The translations under genes were made by a program, and so were the position numbers. The notes beneath the pieces are model-generated. The model searched no databases. It was not told where the DNA came from and worked only from the letters and a program-made list of their open reading frames with translations. From Physcomitrium patens (taxonomy: Eukaryota > Streptophyta > Bryopsida > Funariales > Funariaceae): DNA of 64,000 nucleotides. How positions within the stretch are numbered: the stretch's first letter is position 1; the number at the start of each line of letters is the position of its first letter. The stretch is taken from the NCBI RefSeq assembly GCF_000002425.4, contig NC_037273.1, positions 3,633,538-3,697,537 on the forward strand, in the 5' to 3' direction. Positions 35,546 to 48,295 of this stretch are shown piece after piece.

Positions 35546-36720
35546 ATGGAGCCCTTCTTAAATATGGCTTCTAGTAAGCGTGATGGTTTGAGAGTAATTA
35601 AAAAGTTTAGAAGAGAAAATTTTTATTATTGGAAGGTCAAAATGGAAATTTTATTTGTGTCTTTGGACCTTTGGAATATTATAGATGAAAGTAAAAAGTC
35701 TCCAAGCATATATGCACATGTCAAGGAGAAGGACTTTAAAAGAGGTGAAAAGAAGGTTTTTGGCATATTTTCCATTAATTTGGATGAAACCAACTTTTCT
35801 CACATCATCTCTTACAAAGGACTAGTATAAGCATGGAAGACTCTTTGCAATATATATGAGAGCAAGAACTTGTCCAACATCATTTTCACAAGGAGGAAGT
35901 TCTTTACTTGTAGAATGGAAGAAGGCAAAGATCTCATGGCTCATATCAATAAGGTAAAGGCTCTTGCAAATCAATTAAAAATTATTGACAAGCCTTAAAA
36001 AGAGGGTGATATTGTCATAACCTAAGTGATGAGTCTTCTCGAGTCCTACAACTACTTCATTATAGTATTGGAACCCATCAAATTGAAAGAACTTATAATG
36101 GACTATGTGATAGCAAGACTTATCCATGAAGTGACCATAAAGAAAGAAAAAAAGCCTCAAAGTGAAGATTCAACACTCTACTCATGTCGAAGCAAGTGTA
36201 ACCTTTCATATTAATGAGGTAGTATCAAAACTTGCTTCATTTGTAGAAAACCATGTCATTTTGTATGAAATTGCTACAAGACCAAAATAGAAGATACAAA
36301 AAGTACCAAAAATATATATGAGTAATTTGGAAGAGATTATTTTGTATTCATGGTAAGTGAAGGCACCTCTGTAGCTACCATATCTAAGTGGATTGTTGAT
36401 TCAAGTGCCACTAAGCCCATGATACCAGGGAAGTGTTCATTTGACATTAATGAAGAAATTTCAGCAACAAATATCTTTATAGGAAACAATGGCATGGTAT
36501 AAGCTATTGGAATAGGCTCTATTATAGTAGAGATTATTATGAAAAGACAAACGAGGAGGATCAGATTGAAGAATGTCTTATATGTATCCAAGATCAAGAA
36601 AAACCTCCTTTCAGTGAATAAATTAGTTTTACATGATTGTAAAGTATAATTTGATAAAAATAGATACTTTGTAAAGAAATTGAATAAAGATGATGTTGCT
36701 AAGGACTTTGGAGATGGCAA
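35546..36720 (+). pseudogene. Copia gag and protease region
   Basis: Gag begins near 35546 (MEPFLNMASSKRDGL) with a plant-Copia-like FYYWKVKMEILFVSLDLWNI phrase, and a knuckle-like stretch lies near 36225-36280. The protease begins near 36390 with WIVDSSATK, the Copia form of the aspartic active site. Broken in several places. Confidence 0.8.
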
Positions 36721-36779
36721 CCTTTACTTCATCAAGTACAAGAAAGTGAATGGAGTTGAAGTGGCTACATTTACTAAGT

Positions 36780-37920
36780 TTTCACTTAATCAAGACAAGT
36801 TTGGCATTTAGCATCAACATCTTAGTCATTTGAATTCCAAGAGCATGAAGAAACTCTAATCTATAGTAAGTGGCATGGATCTTGGTCAATTTAGTTAAAA
36901 TTTCTATACACTTGCTTATGAAGGTTGTATCCAAGGCAAAAAAAAAGGGCCTCATTTCCAAGTGGAGTAGCAACACGTGCCAACAAGTTGTTAGAGATTG
37001 TACATTTGGATGTTTCTAGATCTATGAAAACACCATCAATAGAGGTATACAATATTTTGCGACATTCATTGATGATTTTTTTAAAAAAAATGTAGATTTA
37101 TATTATCAAATACAAGAATGAATGTTTTTTTAAATTCAAGAAATTTAAGGTAATTATAAAAAAACAATGTGATTGTAAGATCAAAGTATTGCACATGAGC
37201 AATAGAGATGAATATATATTAAAGTATTTTGATGAATTTTTAAAGATTTAAAGCATTACAAGACAAACCTCTATTCCATACACTCTACAACAAAATGGAG
37301 TTGCTAAAAGAGAAAAGCTTACAATTATAGAAATGGCAAAGAATATGCTACATGTATAAAACCTTGGATTTAAATATTAAATAGAAGCTGTGATAACAAC
37401 AATATATACAAGGAATAGGTGCCTTACAAGTATATTTACATCAAAAACTCTTGAAAAAGCTTAGAATAGGAAAAAATCTTGTGTTTTATACATAAAGACT
37501 TTTGGATGCATTGCCTATACAAAGATACCAGATTGTATGAGATCTAAATTTAATACAAAAGGTATAAAATGTATATTTTTTGGATATTGTAAAGGTACCA
37601 AGGCATATAGGCTAATGATTTTGAATACCAAAAAGATCATCAAAAGTTATTTTGTAGAATTTTTGGAACATAAGATTGCTTATAAGTACTTGGAGATGTG
37701 TCCAAGTAAGAGTAATAGTGTATTTTTGGACACATCTTCAATTTTAGTAAAGAAAGAAGAAGACGATGATGACAATGAAGATGGTGTGAATGAAGATGAA
37801 GAGACAAAGAAGATAAAGAAGGAGGCCTTTAGAATTCCTAGGACCAACAATGAAGATGTTGAGGATATTGAAGATGATGATAATGATGAAGAGTATTTGC
37901 CTTTGAGTGAGAAAAGATAA
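36780..37920 (+). pseudogene. Copia integrase region with acidic linker
   Basis: A GAG-pre-integrase stretch (HQHLSHLNSKSMKKL) lies near 36812, followed by a decayed integrase core to about 37480 and the C-terminal stretch CIFFGYCKGTKAYRL near 37570. An Asp/Glu-rich block at about 37755-37905 then forms the linker before RT. Broken. Confidence 0.8.
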
Positions 37921-38119
37921 GGTTTAAGAAAGAAGAAGCTTAGAAGCAAGTATAGAGTGCAAGAAGATGAAACTTCTTCAAATAAAAAGGGATATCTTTT
38001 GAGAGATAGAAAAAAACTTGATAAATGGTGGAAGAACTACATCTTTTTTCAAATAAGTGAAGAACATTCTAATATTGCACTTCTTATTGATCCGTTGAAT
38101 TTATGTGATGCAATGAAGT

Positions 38120-39614
38120 GAGAGAATGCTATAGAAGATGAATACAAATCACTCATAGAGAATGGAATATGGAAATTGACTCAACTTCCTCCAAATCGAT
38201 CTTCAATTAGTTGTAAGTAGGTGTTTAGAACCAAAAAGTATGCAATGGATAATATTATGAGATATGAGGCAAGATTAATTACCAAAGGCTACTCACAAGT
38301 TTTTGGTATTTATTTCAATGAGACATTTGCTTCTATGGCTAAATTCTCCACTATTAGAACCATTGTAGCAATTGAGGCAGCAATGGAGTTGGAGATGCAT
38401 CAAATGGATATAAAGACATCTTTCTTGAACAGAAAGTTGGAAGAAGACATCTACGTAGATCAACCTCAAGGATTTATTGAAGATGGCAAATAATACCTTA
38501 TTTGTAAGTTGAAGAAATCTTTGTATGGATTAAAAAAATCACCAAAGGTATTGTACTAATATATTGACATATTCTTTTTGAATGAGGTATTTGTAAGAAG
38601 TGAGGCTGATCATTCTTTATATGTCAAGAAATCAAATGAATTCATATTGATTGTCATTCTCTATATTGATGATTTAATCATATTAAGTAACACCATGAAG
38701 AAGATGGATTGGTTGAAGGCAAAGTTAAAGAAAGAATATGAGATGAGTCACTTGGAAGCACTCCACTATTATTTAGAAGTAGAATTTATATGAGATCGTA
38801 ATAATAAGACCATTACAATGAGTCAAAGCAAGTACATTGAAGAAGTATTCAAACAATTCAATATGAAGAATTACAAGTCTATTGGAACACCTTTGGAAGC
38901 CAACTTTAAGTTGATGAATCTCACAAATGAAGAATTTGCTAAGCTTGAAGATGAAATAAAAGGTGTTCTATGCAAAGTAGCAATAAGCTCACTCATGTAT
39001 GCAATGGTTGATATAAGGATGGTTCTTGCATATGCGATGAGTATTGTGAGTCAATATATATCAAAGGCTAGATCAATCCATTAGGCAACCATAAAAAGGA
39101 TCATGAGATACTTAAAAGGCACTTTAAACTTCAAATTGTGTCTTAGAAGGAGTAATGTTGCATTACATGGTTATTGTGATGGAGATTGGACTTGAAATAT
39201 AAATAATAGAAGCTCAACAATGAAATATATGCTTTTTGTTGGAATCAGAGCAATCTCATAGAATTGTAAGATACAACCAATGATTACAAGTGACAACCAA
39301 TAATTGTAAGATCTACAATGGAGGAAGAATACATAGCAGCAAGTCATATTGCAATGGAAGTAATTTGGCTAAGATAAATTTTAAAAGACATTGAACTCAT
39401 GTAAATGGAAGCAGCTCTAATGAAGTGTGATAACCAAAGATGTCTTGTTTTTGTAAAGAATCCAAAGTATCACATAAGAATCAAGCATATTGACATTCAA
39501 TATTACTTTATAAGAGAAAAGATTGAAATGGGAGTGATTGACATGAAGTATTGTGTAATAAAAGATAAGCTTATTGATTTACTCACAAAAATATTAGTGA
39601 AGGATAAGCATTAG
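38120..39614 (+). pseudogene. Copia reverse transcriptase and RNase H region
   Basis: RT shows ARLITKGYSQ near 38273, the QMDIKTSFLN stretch near 38404, LYIDDLIILS (the YxDD box) near 38660 and the thumb by 39084. RNase H follows with KHIDIQYYFIREK near 39485, typical of plant Copia. Several breaks. Confidence 0.88.
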
Positions 39615-39668
39615 AAGTTAATAAAGGCATTAAGATTAATAGCCTTAGACCAATAGCAAAATGGAAGT

Positions 39669-40007
39669 GTTAAAATAAATAAACATTATCATAGATATGA
39701 TAAAGTAAGTAAGTATTGCCTTAAGTAAGTTGTTAATGGTTAAAAGGCAATAAAATGGTAAAAAAAAAAAAAAAAAAAAAACTAATGTAGCAGCTAGGAT
39801 TTTAAGTGGAGGCTAGATTAAGTAAAATCTAGGATTCTATTAGATGAAGCAAAGATGGATGAAGGTGAAGTTCAGCCATAATAGATATAAACTCCTCTTA
39901 TAAATAAAGGGTATTGGAAGTAAGAGGTATTTCATTACACACTTCTCTTGTGTGTAACCTTATTGATTTCTTTTTACTTTTATCTTGCTTCTTGTATTTC
40001 TTTAATA
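39669..40007 (+). repeat. 3' LTR of the Copia element
   Basis: It starts TGTTAAAATAAATAAAC after a purine-leaning stretch and ends TTTCTTTAATA. An A-run of about 22 bases at 39758-39780 is a local expansion not present in the 5' LTR. Confidence 0.75.
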
Positions 40008-41208
40008 TATCCACTATTAAAAATAAGTGTGATGTAAATGATCCAAGATGATATTTCTTTTGTAACTTACAAGAAAGCTCTTGTACCTATAAATATGGAT
40101 TTGGTTGTAATAGACTTATAACTTTCTACTTGATCAATTTCATTCTTAGTTATACTTTCAAAGAAGTCAAGACTATAAGAAATCTAATCCATTCAAGGAT
40201 TGTATTTTTTTTAACAATGATAAATCTAAAATTATTGGATTAAAAAAAAATCTAATCATATTAAATACTACAAAATTACTATGACTATTAGTTATTAATT
40301 TTAGAAAAAATATTTTATGAATAACATCTTCAAAGGATAACAAACAACCATCTATGAAGCCTACTTATGTGATTTTTAGACCAAAATTCAAAAAGTTGAT
40401 TGTTACACTTTATAGCAAAATCAATTGTTTGATTCAACGTCTAAAGATTAGCTAAATTGAGCATCAATTTCTTTACCTTATATTGTAATCCATAAAAAAA
40501 TTTGCTAATAAGAGACTACTTGATATCAATTGTAAGTTATTTAAATTAAAAATGATATAATTTTATAAATTAATTTTTTTATCACAAAATATAGCTCTTA
40601 CTTATTGCAATACAAATTGCATCATATTTTTTATATATAGATCAAAACTCTACTAAAAAAGCTTTCAAATTATCTAATATTAGATCATTATATTAAAAAA
40701 AAGATGAAAATTAAGATAATATAGAATCAAAAAATAGTATTTTAATAAACTTGACTTATCATCCTAAAGTTGGATAGCTTTGGAATTGAAGTTCAATTAC
40801 TAATTGTACTTGATTGATGAATTTTCAAAACTTTGATCTTATATTATTAAACTTATCAAATAAGACAATTCTTGGTTCTCTAATGCTGGAATAGTATTCC
40901 ACCATAAGAGAAGGGATATGATTTGGTACAGATATTGAAATAGCTCCAATCAACTTTATATCTCTACTTTTTGTCATTCTTGTTCTTTTTTGTGGTAGTA
41001 AATTGAATTGATGCATTTTAAGCATTAACTTCCTCAATTTTTTTTGTATTTTTTCCATTGCACTTTTCATTTCAAGAAGTTTTATCATAATAACAGTTAA
41101 AAAAAAAAAGATGTCTAATATTGCTTAAAAAAAAAAAAAATTGAAAATAAATAAAATACTAAAAATAATATCAATTTAAAAGAAAGTAATCCTCAACTTT
41201 TAATATAT
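40008..41208 (-). pseudogene. Chromo2-beta protease and gag region
   Basis: Protease-side sequence around 40008-40300 and gag towards 41090 on the minus strand match the delta copy at 45230-46240. The gag start region reads KMHQFNLLPQKRTRMTKSRD, against AMHQLSLPPQGSIRMARSKD in delta. The leader 41090-41208 is split by Chromo2-delta. It is broken. Confidence 0.7.
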
Positions 41209-41744
41209 TGTTAAGGACATGAACTAGAAGATGATGCATAAATCAATGAAATTTGTATCAAAGAAAAAGTAAAAAAATAGAAATAAGAAAATATGTATAT
41301 TAAAAAGAAATTGAAATGGCTTATTGCCAAAAGACAAGAAAACTTGAGACCCTTGAAATTAGAGTAGAAACAAGAAAGGAGTTGGCAAGAGTGAAGAAGG
41401 CTTCATTCTTATTTTTATATGTACTATCTAACTAGAGGCTACGTGACAATGTTTTATAGGACCTTCAATATGTGTTGACTTTATAAGACACATGCCTTGA
41501 CTTACAAGGTAAGTTTTTTTGTATGTTTGCTACATAGTTAGCTTGTTTTTTAAGCTACAAATATGTGTGGCACATAGTTAACTTCTTGACTAAGTTTCTA
41601 ACTTAAAAGTCAAAGTAGTATCTATAAAGCTTCTAAGAAGCTTTTTTAGAAGATATTATAGAATTAACTTATTTTTATTTATTTCTATTTATTTCTACCT
41701 ATTTATATATATAATTATTGGCTTACATGTGTATGTCCTTGACA
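41209..41744 (-). repeat. 3' LTR of Chromo2-delta
   Basis: This 536-bp LTR, TGTTAAGGACATGAAC to TATGTCCTTGACA, shows inverted end similarity (TGTTAAGGACAT and ATGTCCTTGACA). It is the best-preserved Chromo2 LTR in the window and was used to set the ends of the others. Confidence 0.82.
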
Positions 41745-41769
41745 TTATCTTCTCTTCTAGGAACAAGTT

Positions 41770-44700
41770 CGATGAAGAGCGATTATCATATGTTGAAAAA
41801 ATCTATAATACAATAAATTATATTTGCTACATATTCAGATCTTTGTTTTCTTCAAAGATGGTTGATAGTACCTCTCAACCATCGATAGTATCTAATACTA
41901 GGGTGGAAAGACCACCCTATTACTTGATCATTGTGGAGGCCTTCATAACTTTTTTCAAATAAAATATTTGGAACACCATCACGAGTTGTTCTTAACTCTA
42001 ATAAAATTACCAAATATTGGGAGTCTCTTCTAAGGTCATGATATCAAATGTGTTGTATCTTTACATCTATTTGAAGAAAAATATGTCGTTCTTGAGAATC
42101 TTCATCTCGATTGTGTCATCTGAAAGGTAGCAATAATTGCAATGTCTTGTTCGACAGATCAGCAAATGGAGGCTCTTTAATAGAATTCACTAATTGTTGG
42201 TTCCCCATCTTTCCAACGTCATAAATGAAAAGAAGCTACAAACAAAGATTGAAAGTAGAATGTTAGCTTCCTTAGATCTTGTTTCTTTTATAAGAAAGGT
42301 CTTCAACTTGATTTTCATAGATGTAGTCAATGAAAAGACTCCACCTTCTTTGGTGCATTTATAAGATTTTTTGTTGGTTCCTATGTGTATTCATTAATAT
42401 TACATCAATGCTAATGAATAAGATATTCCAACTTATTTTGGTGCCGCCTTGAGTCTAATACTTCTTCCACTTCAAATTCTTCATTATTGTCTATTATTAT
42501 AGGAGGAAGTAGTATTTATCTTCTTCTTGATATATCCATTGTCTTGTATGGTTCAAGAAGAAATACGTAGAATACTAGATGGATTTTTATTGACTTTGGT
42601 AGGTATAAATAATATGCAATTAGATTGATTTGTACAGAAATAGGAAATAGTCCAAGTCTATGATAGTCCAACTTGTCACAAAGATAAGTAGTCTTGATAT
42701 TCCAACAAAGTAAACATACCTTATCATTCATATAGAATGGTGGTTGTTACTTTGGATAGACATCCACATTGATCTTATGTTGTTCTTAAGCTTCTTTTAA
42801 TTGCACCTTCATTGTTGTATGTAGCTTTGATAAATGATTTGTTAAATCTTTTGCTGCAAGATTATCAGCTTTTGAAAAGTCAAAAGTATGAAGTCATGGA
42901 TGATAATCATAATTGGCAAAGAAAGTTCTTTGTTTTGTAGAAGAATGTACTGTTTTATTATAAAGAAACTCTACCAATGGCAAAAGAATTTTCCAATCAT
43001 CTTATTGGTAGTTGATGGTACATCTTAAATACTGCTCCAAAACTTGATTAACACGCTCCATTTATCGATCAATTTGAAGATAGAATATCGAAGATAATTT
43101 TATATCTAATTTTTGAATCTTAAAAAGAGTTTGCCAAAATCTTAATTCAATTTGAATTTTCCTATTTGATATGATATCCTTGGGTAATCCATGATAGCAA
43201 TAGATGTTACCAAGAAAGAATTTAGTTGCTTCTTTACCTGTGATAGATTTTGTACATGGTAAAAAATGTGCCATCTTATTAAAATAATCTACTATCAGGA
43301 ATATAGAGTCATAAGAACCTAAGATTAGAAGAATCGTGATGAAATCTATAGAAATACAAGGCCATGGTTGTTTTAAAATGGATAATGGTTAAAGAAGACC
43401 ATAAGGTCAATGATGGAGAGTTTTTAATGTTGAAAAAATATCACATGACTAAAGAAAGTCTTTCACACCCTTCCACATTTGTAGCCATCAAAAATCTCTA
43501 GATATAAGCTTCAAAGTCTTGTTGTATTCAAAATGTCCTGCTGCTGGAAAGTGGTGGTGTGCTTGAAGAATACATAATTATACTTTCTTTTTGGAATATA
43601 TATTTGACCTTCAAAATAGAGTAGATTTTTTTTGAACTCAAACTTAGATGTATCTTAGAACTTAAAAGAAGGATTTTTGATATTATGAATAAGAAGATCA
43701 GAAGATATACTTGATTGGATTTATTTTACAAAGGTAGAATCAACAATCAATGTTAATTTCATTACTCAAAGATGAAAATACTCTGATTTCAAAAAAATCA
43801 TTCTTTGTTGATCAAAAGATGTATCTCTTTCTTTTGGTGTAAGATAAGAATATCTAAAAATGACATCTGATAAATTTTATTATTTTTTGGATCAATATGT
43901 GAGCTTGAAATCAAATCTTGATAAAAACAAGCTCCAATATACTTGACAACAATTCAAAATACGTACTGATCTGAAGTACTTGAGATTCTTATAGTTTGTA
44001 TACATAGTGATTAGTTTGAAAGTGCCTTTTAAATGATGATGCCATTCTTGAAATGAATCCATGATTGCAAGAAGGTCTTTGCCATAGATTTCATAGTTAA
44101 TCTTGACCGCTGAAAATTTTCTGGAATAAAAAGCTACTGAGTGAAGTTTTTCATTTATTCCCATTTGTAATAATATGGCACCAAAAGCAACATATGATAG
44201 ATCTATTTCCATAAAAAATACCTTAAAAAATTCAACACGATACACGATTGGTGCAAAAATAAAACCTGACTTCAAAGCTTCAAAAGATGCTTTAGCTTTT
44301 CTATTCCATTCAAATTTATCTTTTCAAGTCAAATATATAAGTGGCATTGCAACTCAAGAAAAGTCTTTGATGAAGATCCAATAATAGTATACAAAGTTCA
44401 AAAAATATTGAATATTTTTTATTATTTTTGAAATATTCTAATCTATAATAATTTGAATTTTCTTAGGATCCATCACAAGTCCATCATTTGAAAAGATGTA
44501 ACCTAAGAAATCAACTTGAATAGTATAGAATACACACTTTTCTATCTTAGCATAGAGTCTTGCATCTCTTAATTTTTGTAACACATGATAAACATGAAAT
44601 TCATATTTATTTGTGTTTTTAGAATAGATTAAGATTTTGTGTAGATAAAAAATAACAAAATTATCTAAAAACTCTCAAAAAATATCATTCATTAGATATT

Positions 44701-46247
44701 AAAAAGCTACCAATGTATTTGTAAGTCCAACAGGCATGATATTATATTCAAAATGTCTATACTTAGTTCGAAATGTAGTCTTCTATTCATAACCTTTTTT
44801 AATACGCAGTAGATTGTATGCTTCCTTTAGATCTATTTTTGTATACATCTTAGCTTGATGTAGTTGATTGAAAAGTTCGGATATCAATAGTAGAGGGTAC
44901 TTATTCTTGATGGTGATCTTGTTGAGTCCTCGATAATCAATATACATCTACAATGATCCATATTTCTTCTTCAATAATAAGATTGGAGTCCCATTAAGAT
45001 TGGAATGGCATATAAAATTCTTTATTAGATTTTCTTTAATATATTCCTTGAATTCAACGAATTCATTTTGTGATAAACTATAGATAGGTCCAAATAGCAG
45101 TTGTTCTCCTTCTTGAAGGTCAATTGAGCAATCATAAGAATTATGTTCTAAAAGAGTATCTGCATTCTTCTTTTCAAATACATCTTAAAATTCTTGATAT
45201 TAGCTTAGAATATCAGTTGAATTCTTTGCATTATTAGAAATAGATGTGACATAAATAAAACAAGGTGATTCTTCTTTTGCAACATGTAAGAAAGCTCTCA
45301 TATCTATAAATATAGGTTTTATTGTATTAAACTTATAACTTTCTACTGGGTTAATTTCAATCTTAGTTGTACTTTTAGAGAAGTCAAGAGTACAAGAAAT
45401 CCAATATATGTAAAGATTATATTTTTTTGACCACAATAAATTTTAAATGACTAGATTAGAGAGAGATCTAATTATATTAAAGATTATGCAACCACTATGA
45501 CCATTTATTGCTATATCTATATGAAGTATTTCATAAGTAACATCTCTAGAAGACAATGGACGACCATCTATGACTTCTATATGAATATGTTTAGTTTTTT
45601 TGTACTAATAGTATTTTATGACTTTTAACAAAAAAATTATGACTTTTAATAAATTGTACTAATAGTATTTTATTGGCTAATAAGTGCAACATCATCTTAC
45701 TTGATATCAGTTGCAAGTTGTCAAAACTATGAAGCATATAATATTACAACTTGATTGCCTTATTGCAAAATATAGAACTTGTTGGTTACAATATGAGTTG
45801 TATCATGTTTTCCATACATGGTCCAAAATTCTACCAAAAATGCCTCCAGATTATCCAATATTGAATCTTTTTGTTCAAAAAAAGATAAAAACTATGATAA
45901 TGTTGAACCTGAAAGAAGTGTATCAATGAATCTAACTTGTGATCATAGAATTAAATAGCTTTGAGGTTGAAGTTCAATCACAAGTTGTACTTGATTGATA
46001 AATCTTCAAAATTAGGAACTTGTACCATCAAACTTCTTGGACAAGGCAACTCTTGGTTTTCTGACACTTGAAGGATGTTCCACTATGGATAGAGTGACAT
46101 GATTTGGTGTAGATGTTGAAGTAGCTCTAATCATCAATATATCCTTACTTCTTGCCATTCTTATTGACCCTTGTGGAGGTAAGCTAAGTTGATGCATCGC
46201 AAGCATCAATTCCTTCAATTGCTCTTATATTTGTGCCATTGCATGTA
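41770..46247 (-). pseudogene. Chromo2-delta gag-pol region
   Basis: Recognised minus-strand stretches: gag start AMHQLSLPPQGS near 46200; RNase H start EIDLSYVAFGAILLQMG near 44210, with NYEIYGKDLLAIMDSFQEW near 44100; integrase MAHFLPCTKS near 43270 and HGLPKDIIS near 43190. All are recognisably the same lineage as Chromo1 but more decayed. The tail after the chromodomain (about 41860-42380) is shared with the plus-strand remnant at 2290-2692 and has no known domain. Confidence 0.8.
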
Positions 46248-46716
46248 TATTAAAAAATAACTAGAATGGCTTATTGCCAAAAGACAAGAAAACTTGAGAC
46301 TCTTGAAATTAGAGTAGAAGCAAAAAAAGAATTGATAAGAGTGAAGAAGGCTTCACTCTTGTTTGTATATATACTTTCTAATTAAGGACTATATGATAAT
46401 ATTTTACAAGACCTCCAATATATGTTGACTTTATAGGACACATGCTTTGACTTACAAGGTAAGTTTTTCTATATGTTCGCTACATAATTAATCTGTCCTT
46501 TAAGCTATAAACATGTGTGGCACATGGTTAACTTATTGACTAAGTTTCTAACCTAAAAATCAGCAATAGATACCTATAAAGTCAAAGAAATATCTATGAA
46601 ACTTCTAAGAATCTTTTTCAAAAGATATTATAGAATTAATTTATTTTTATCTACTTCTATCTATTTCTATCTATTTATACATGTAATTATTGGTTTACAT
46701 GTATATATTTGTGACA
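46248..46716 (-). repeat. 5' LTR of Chromo2-delta, incomplete
   Basis: It aligns with most of 41209-41744 from TGTATATTAAAAA to TTTGTGACA. Gag-start sequence lies directly against it. Confidence 0.75.
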
Positions 46717-46806
46717 TATACTTATGTCTTAATAAGAGAAAGAAATAATCTATTCTTAATCAAAAAAAGACAAAACTTTGATATTACAAGTATTGTCTTG
46801 TGAATT

Positions 46807-47350
46807 TATTAAGGATAAAAATTCAATGAAAATAAATAAATAAGTGAGACTTTTTCAAAGAAATATAATAAAATATAAATAAGAATATATATATTAAAAA
46901 AAATTAGAATGGCTATTACCAAAATACAAATAAACTAGAGACTTCTTGAAGTTAGACTAAAAATAAAATAAAAATTAATAATAGTTAAGAAGACTTTACT
47001 CTTACCTCTATATATACTATCTATTTAAGAGTTAAGTGGTAACATTCTATAGAATCTCAAAAATGTCGTGATTTTATACAACATGTGTCTTCACTTGCAA
47101 GATAAGTTTTTATATAGGCGCCACATAGTTAGCTTGTTATGTAAGCTACCAACATGTATAGTACATAATTAACTTATTGACCAAGTTTCTAACCTACCAA
47201 TTAATTACAAATACATGTAAAATTAAAGCAATGTCTATAAAGCTTCTAAGAAGCTTTTCTAGATGATATTATGAAATTAATTTATTTTCATTTATTTATA
47301 CTTATTCATATAATTTATATATTAATTACAATAAATATATATTTGTGATA
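46807..47350 (-). repeat. 5' LTR of Chromo2-beta
   Basis: It starts TATTAAGGATAAAAATTC and ends TTTGTGATA, and aligns along its length with 41209-41744 and 21057-21606. The leader at 46717-46806 carries a decayed initiator-Met-like primer site ('aatatcaaag' on the minus strand). Confidence 0.7.
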
Positions 47351-48295
47351 ATATGTATAGCAAAAGTTGATCATTTTTTGCTGCATGTATAGAAATTCTT
47401 ATACCTTCTATTTAAGGGTTGATTCTATTGAACTTATAGATTTTTGCTTTAGTAATTGGATTTTAGACTAAAATATGGAAAAAATTAAGGTTATAAGAAG
47501 TGTAATTTAATTATAATAATTTTAAAATAACTAAGTTAGATGAAGATTCAATAATATTGAATATTATTAAGATATTAAAATCTTTAGTTACTATTTCTAA
47601 AGGAATTATTTATAATTAATATCTCCAAAGGAGAACAAATGATTATTTATAATTTTTCTATATATGGCTTTATTTTCTTGTTCAAAGATATATTTCTTAT
47701 TTATTGATTTGCATAAGTTCTAGTCTTAATGAATAAACTTTTATAAACTTAGATATTATTGCTATGGCTTGATTTATAGCTCTTTAATCAAATATTTGTT
47801 CTTAGTGTTGTTCAAAGAGTTAATTATTGCATGGAATGGCTTAAGCAATAATATACTCTAATGAGCCTACTTTTGGTATCATCAATAGTAAATCTTTGAC
47901 GTTATTTTTTAATCCATATTAAAATTAATTGAAAAGGATTTTTTCATTTCAATCTACATTATAAGCAAGGTTTTGGAATTCTTTAACATATATAGTGGCT
48001 AAACATGATCTTTATTATAAAAATTCAAGTTTGATCTCTAATATCTTTTTTTGATTAATTTCTTTAAATTTGGCCATAAATAATTTTAAGAAAAAATTCA
48101 ATTATAAAGAAGATGTAAATCTTTTTTCATGAAAGGTGCAAACTAAGACAAAACACTTTTAGAAAAAAGTGCACTTATGAGTCCAACTTGAGTAAATCTA
48201 TCATGATATTGAAAAAGGTTCAATCTTTGATAGAACTTTATTTGTTATAGAAATTATTTAAATTTTGATCTTGTTCCAAAGAACTTCTTAGGCAT

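Larger units (their letters stand above)
34685..40007 (+). mobile_element. Ty1/Copia element inside Chromo2-beta
   Basis: This element of about 5.3 kb has LTRs at 34685-35050 and 39669-40007, gag, protease, integrase, RT and RNase H in Copia order (integrase before RT). The LTRs are clearly diverged, by more than a tenth by eye, so it is old. A clear target duplication is not visible. Its protein-coding region is still less AT-rich than the surrounding Chromo2 DNA, but carries well over ten breaks. Fossil. Confidence 0.88.
41209..46716 (-). mobile_element. Chromo2-delta, the most complete Chromo2 copy
   Basis: The LTRs are at 41209-41744 (3') and 46248-46716 (5', incomplete). Internal order on the minus strand: gag (46247-45700), protease side (about 45470-45200), RT (about 44960-44430), RNase H (about 44280-43890), integrase (about 43600-42900), GPY/F-like (about 42740-42520), chromodomain side (about 42520-42390), family tail (to 41770) and a purine tract next to the 3' LTR. 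Flanks tatat (41204-41208) and tatac (46717-46721) are a 5-bp duplication with one change. It sits in the gag leader of beta. It is younger than beta but carries many breaks. Confidence 0.82.
21057..47350 (-). mobile_element. Chromo2-beta, old Ty3 chromovirus carrying many insertions
   Basis: The 3' LTR is at 21057-21606 and the 5' LTR at 46807-47350. Internal parts on the minus strand, from 3' to 5', are a purine tract (about 21607-21625), a family tail to 21912, then pol at 24371-27116, a short protease-side piece at 34552-34684, protease and gag at 40008-41208, and leader at 46717-46806. Inserted in it are LongLTR-type LTRs B1 and C2, the Copia element and Chromo2-delta. It is heavily broken. 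Order of events: beta entered alpha, then was itself invaded at least four times. Confidence 0.78.
18600..48295 (-). mobile_element. Chromo2-alpha, old Ty3 chromovirus, outermost host of a large nest
   Basis: Two separated parts, 18600-21056 and 47351-48295, belong to one minus-strand element. The first holds integrase (about 18615-19430), RNase H (about 19720-20130) and RT (about 20180-20800) regions. The second holds protease-like and gag sequence. Between them lies Chromo2-beta, flanked by atagg (21052-21056) and atatg (47351-47355), a 5-bp duplication with one change. The right end is cut by AspTy3-zeta at 48296; the left end has no LTR in view. It is very AT-rich with many breaks, and among the oldest parts of the window. 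Confidence 0.75.

Noticed and set aside
36337-36720. Long minus-strand frame opposite the Copia protease region
   Set aside because: It is the antisense shadow of the plus-strand Copia protease and has no recognisable domain of its own.
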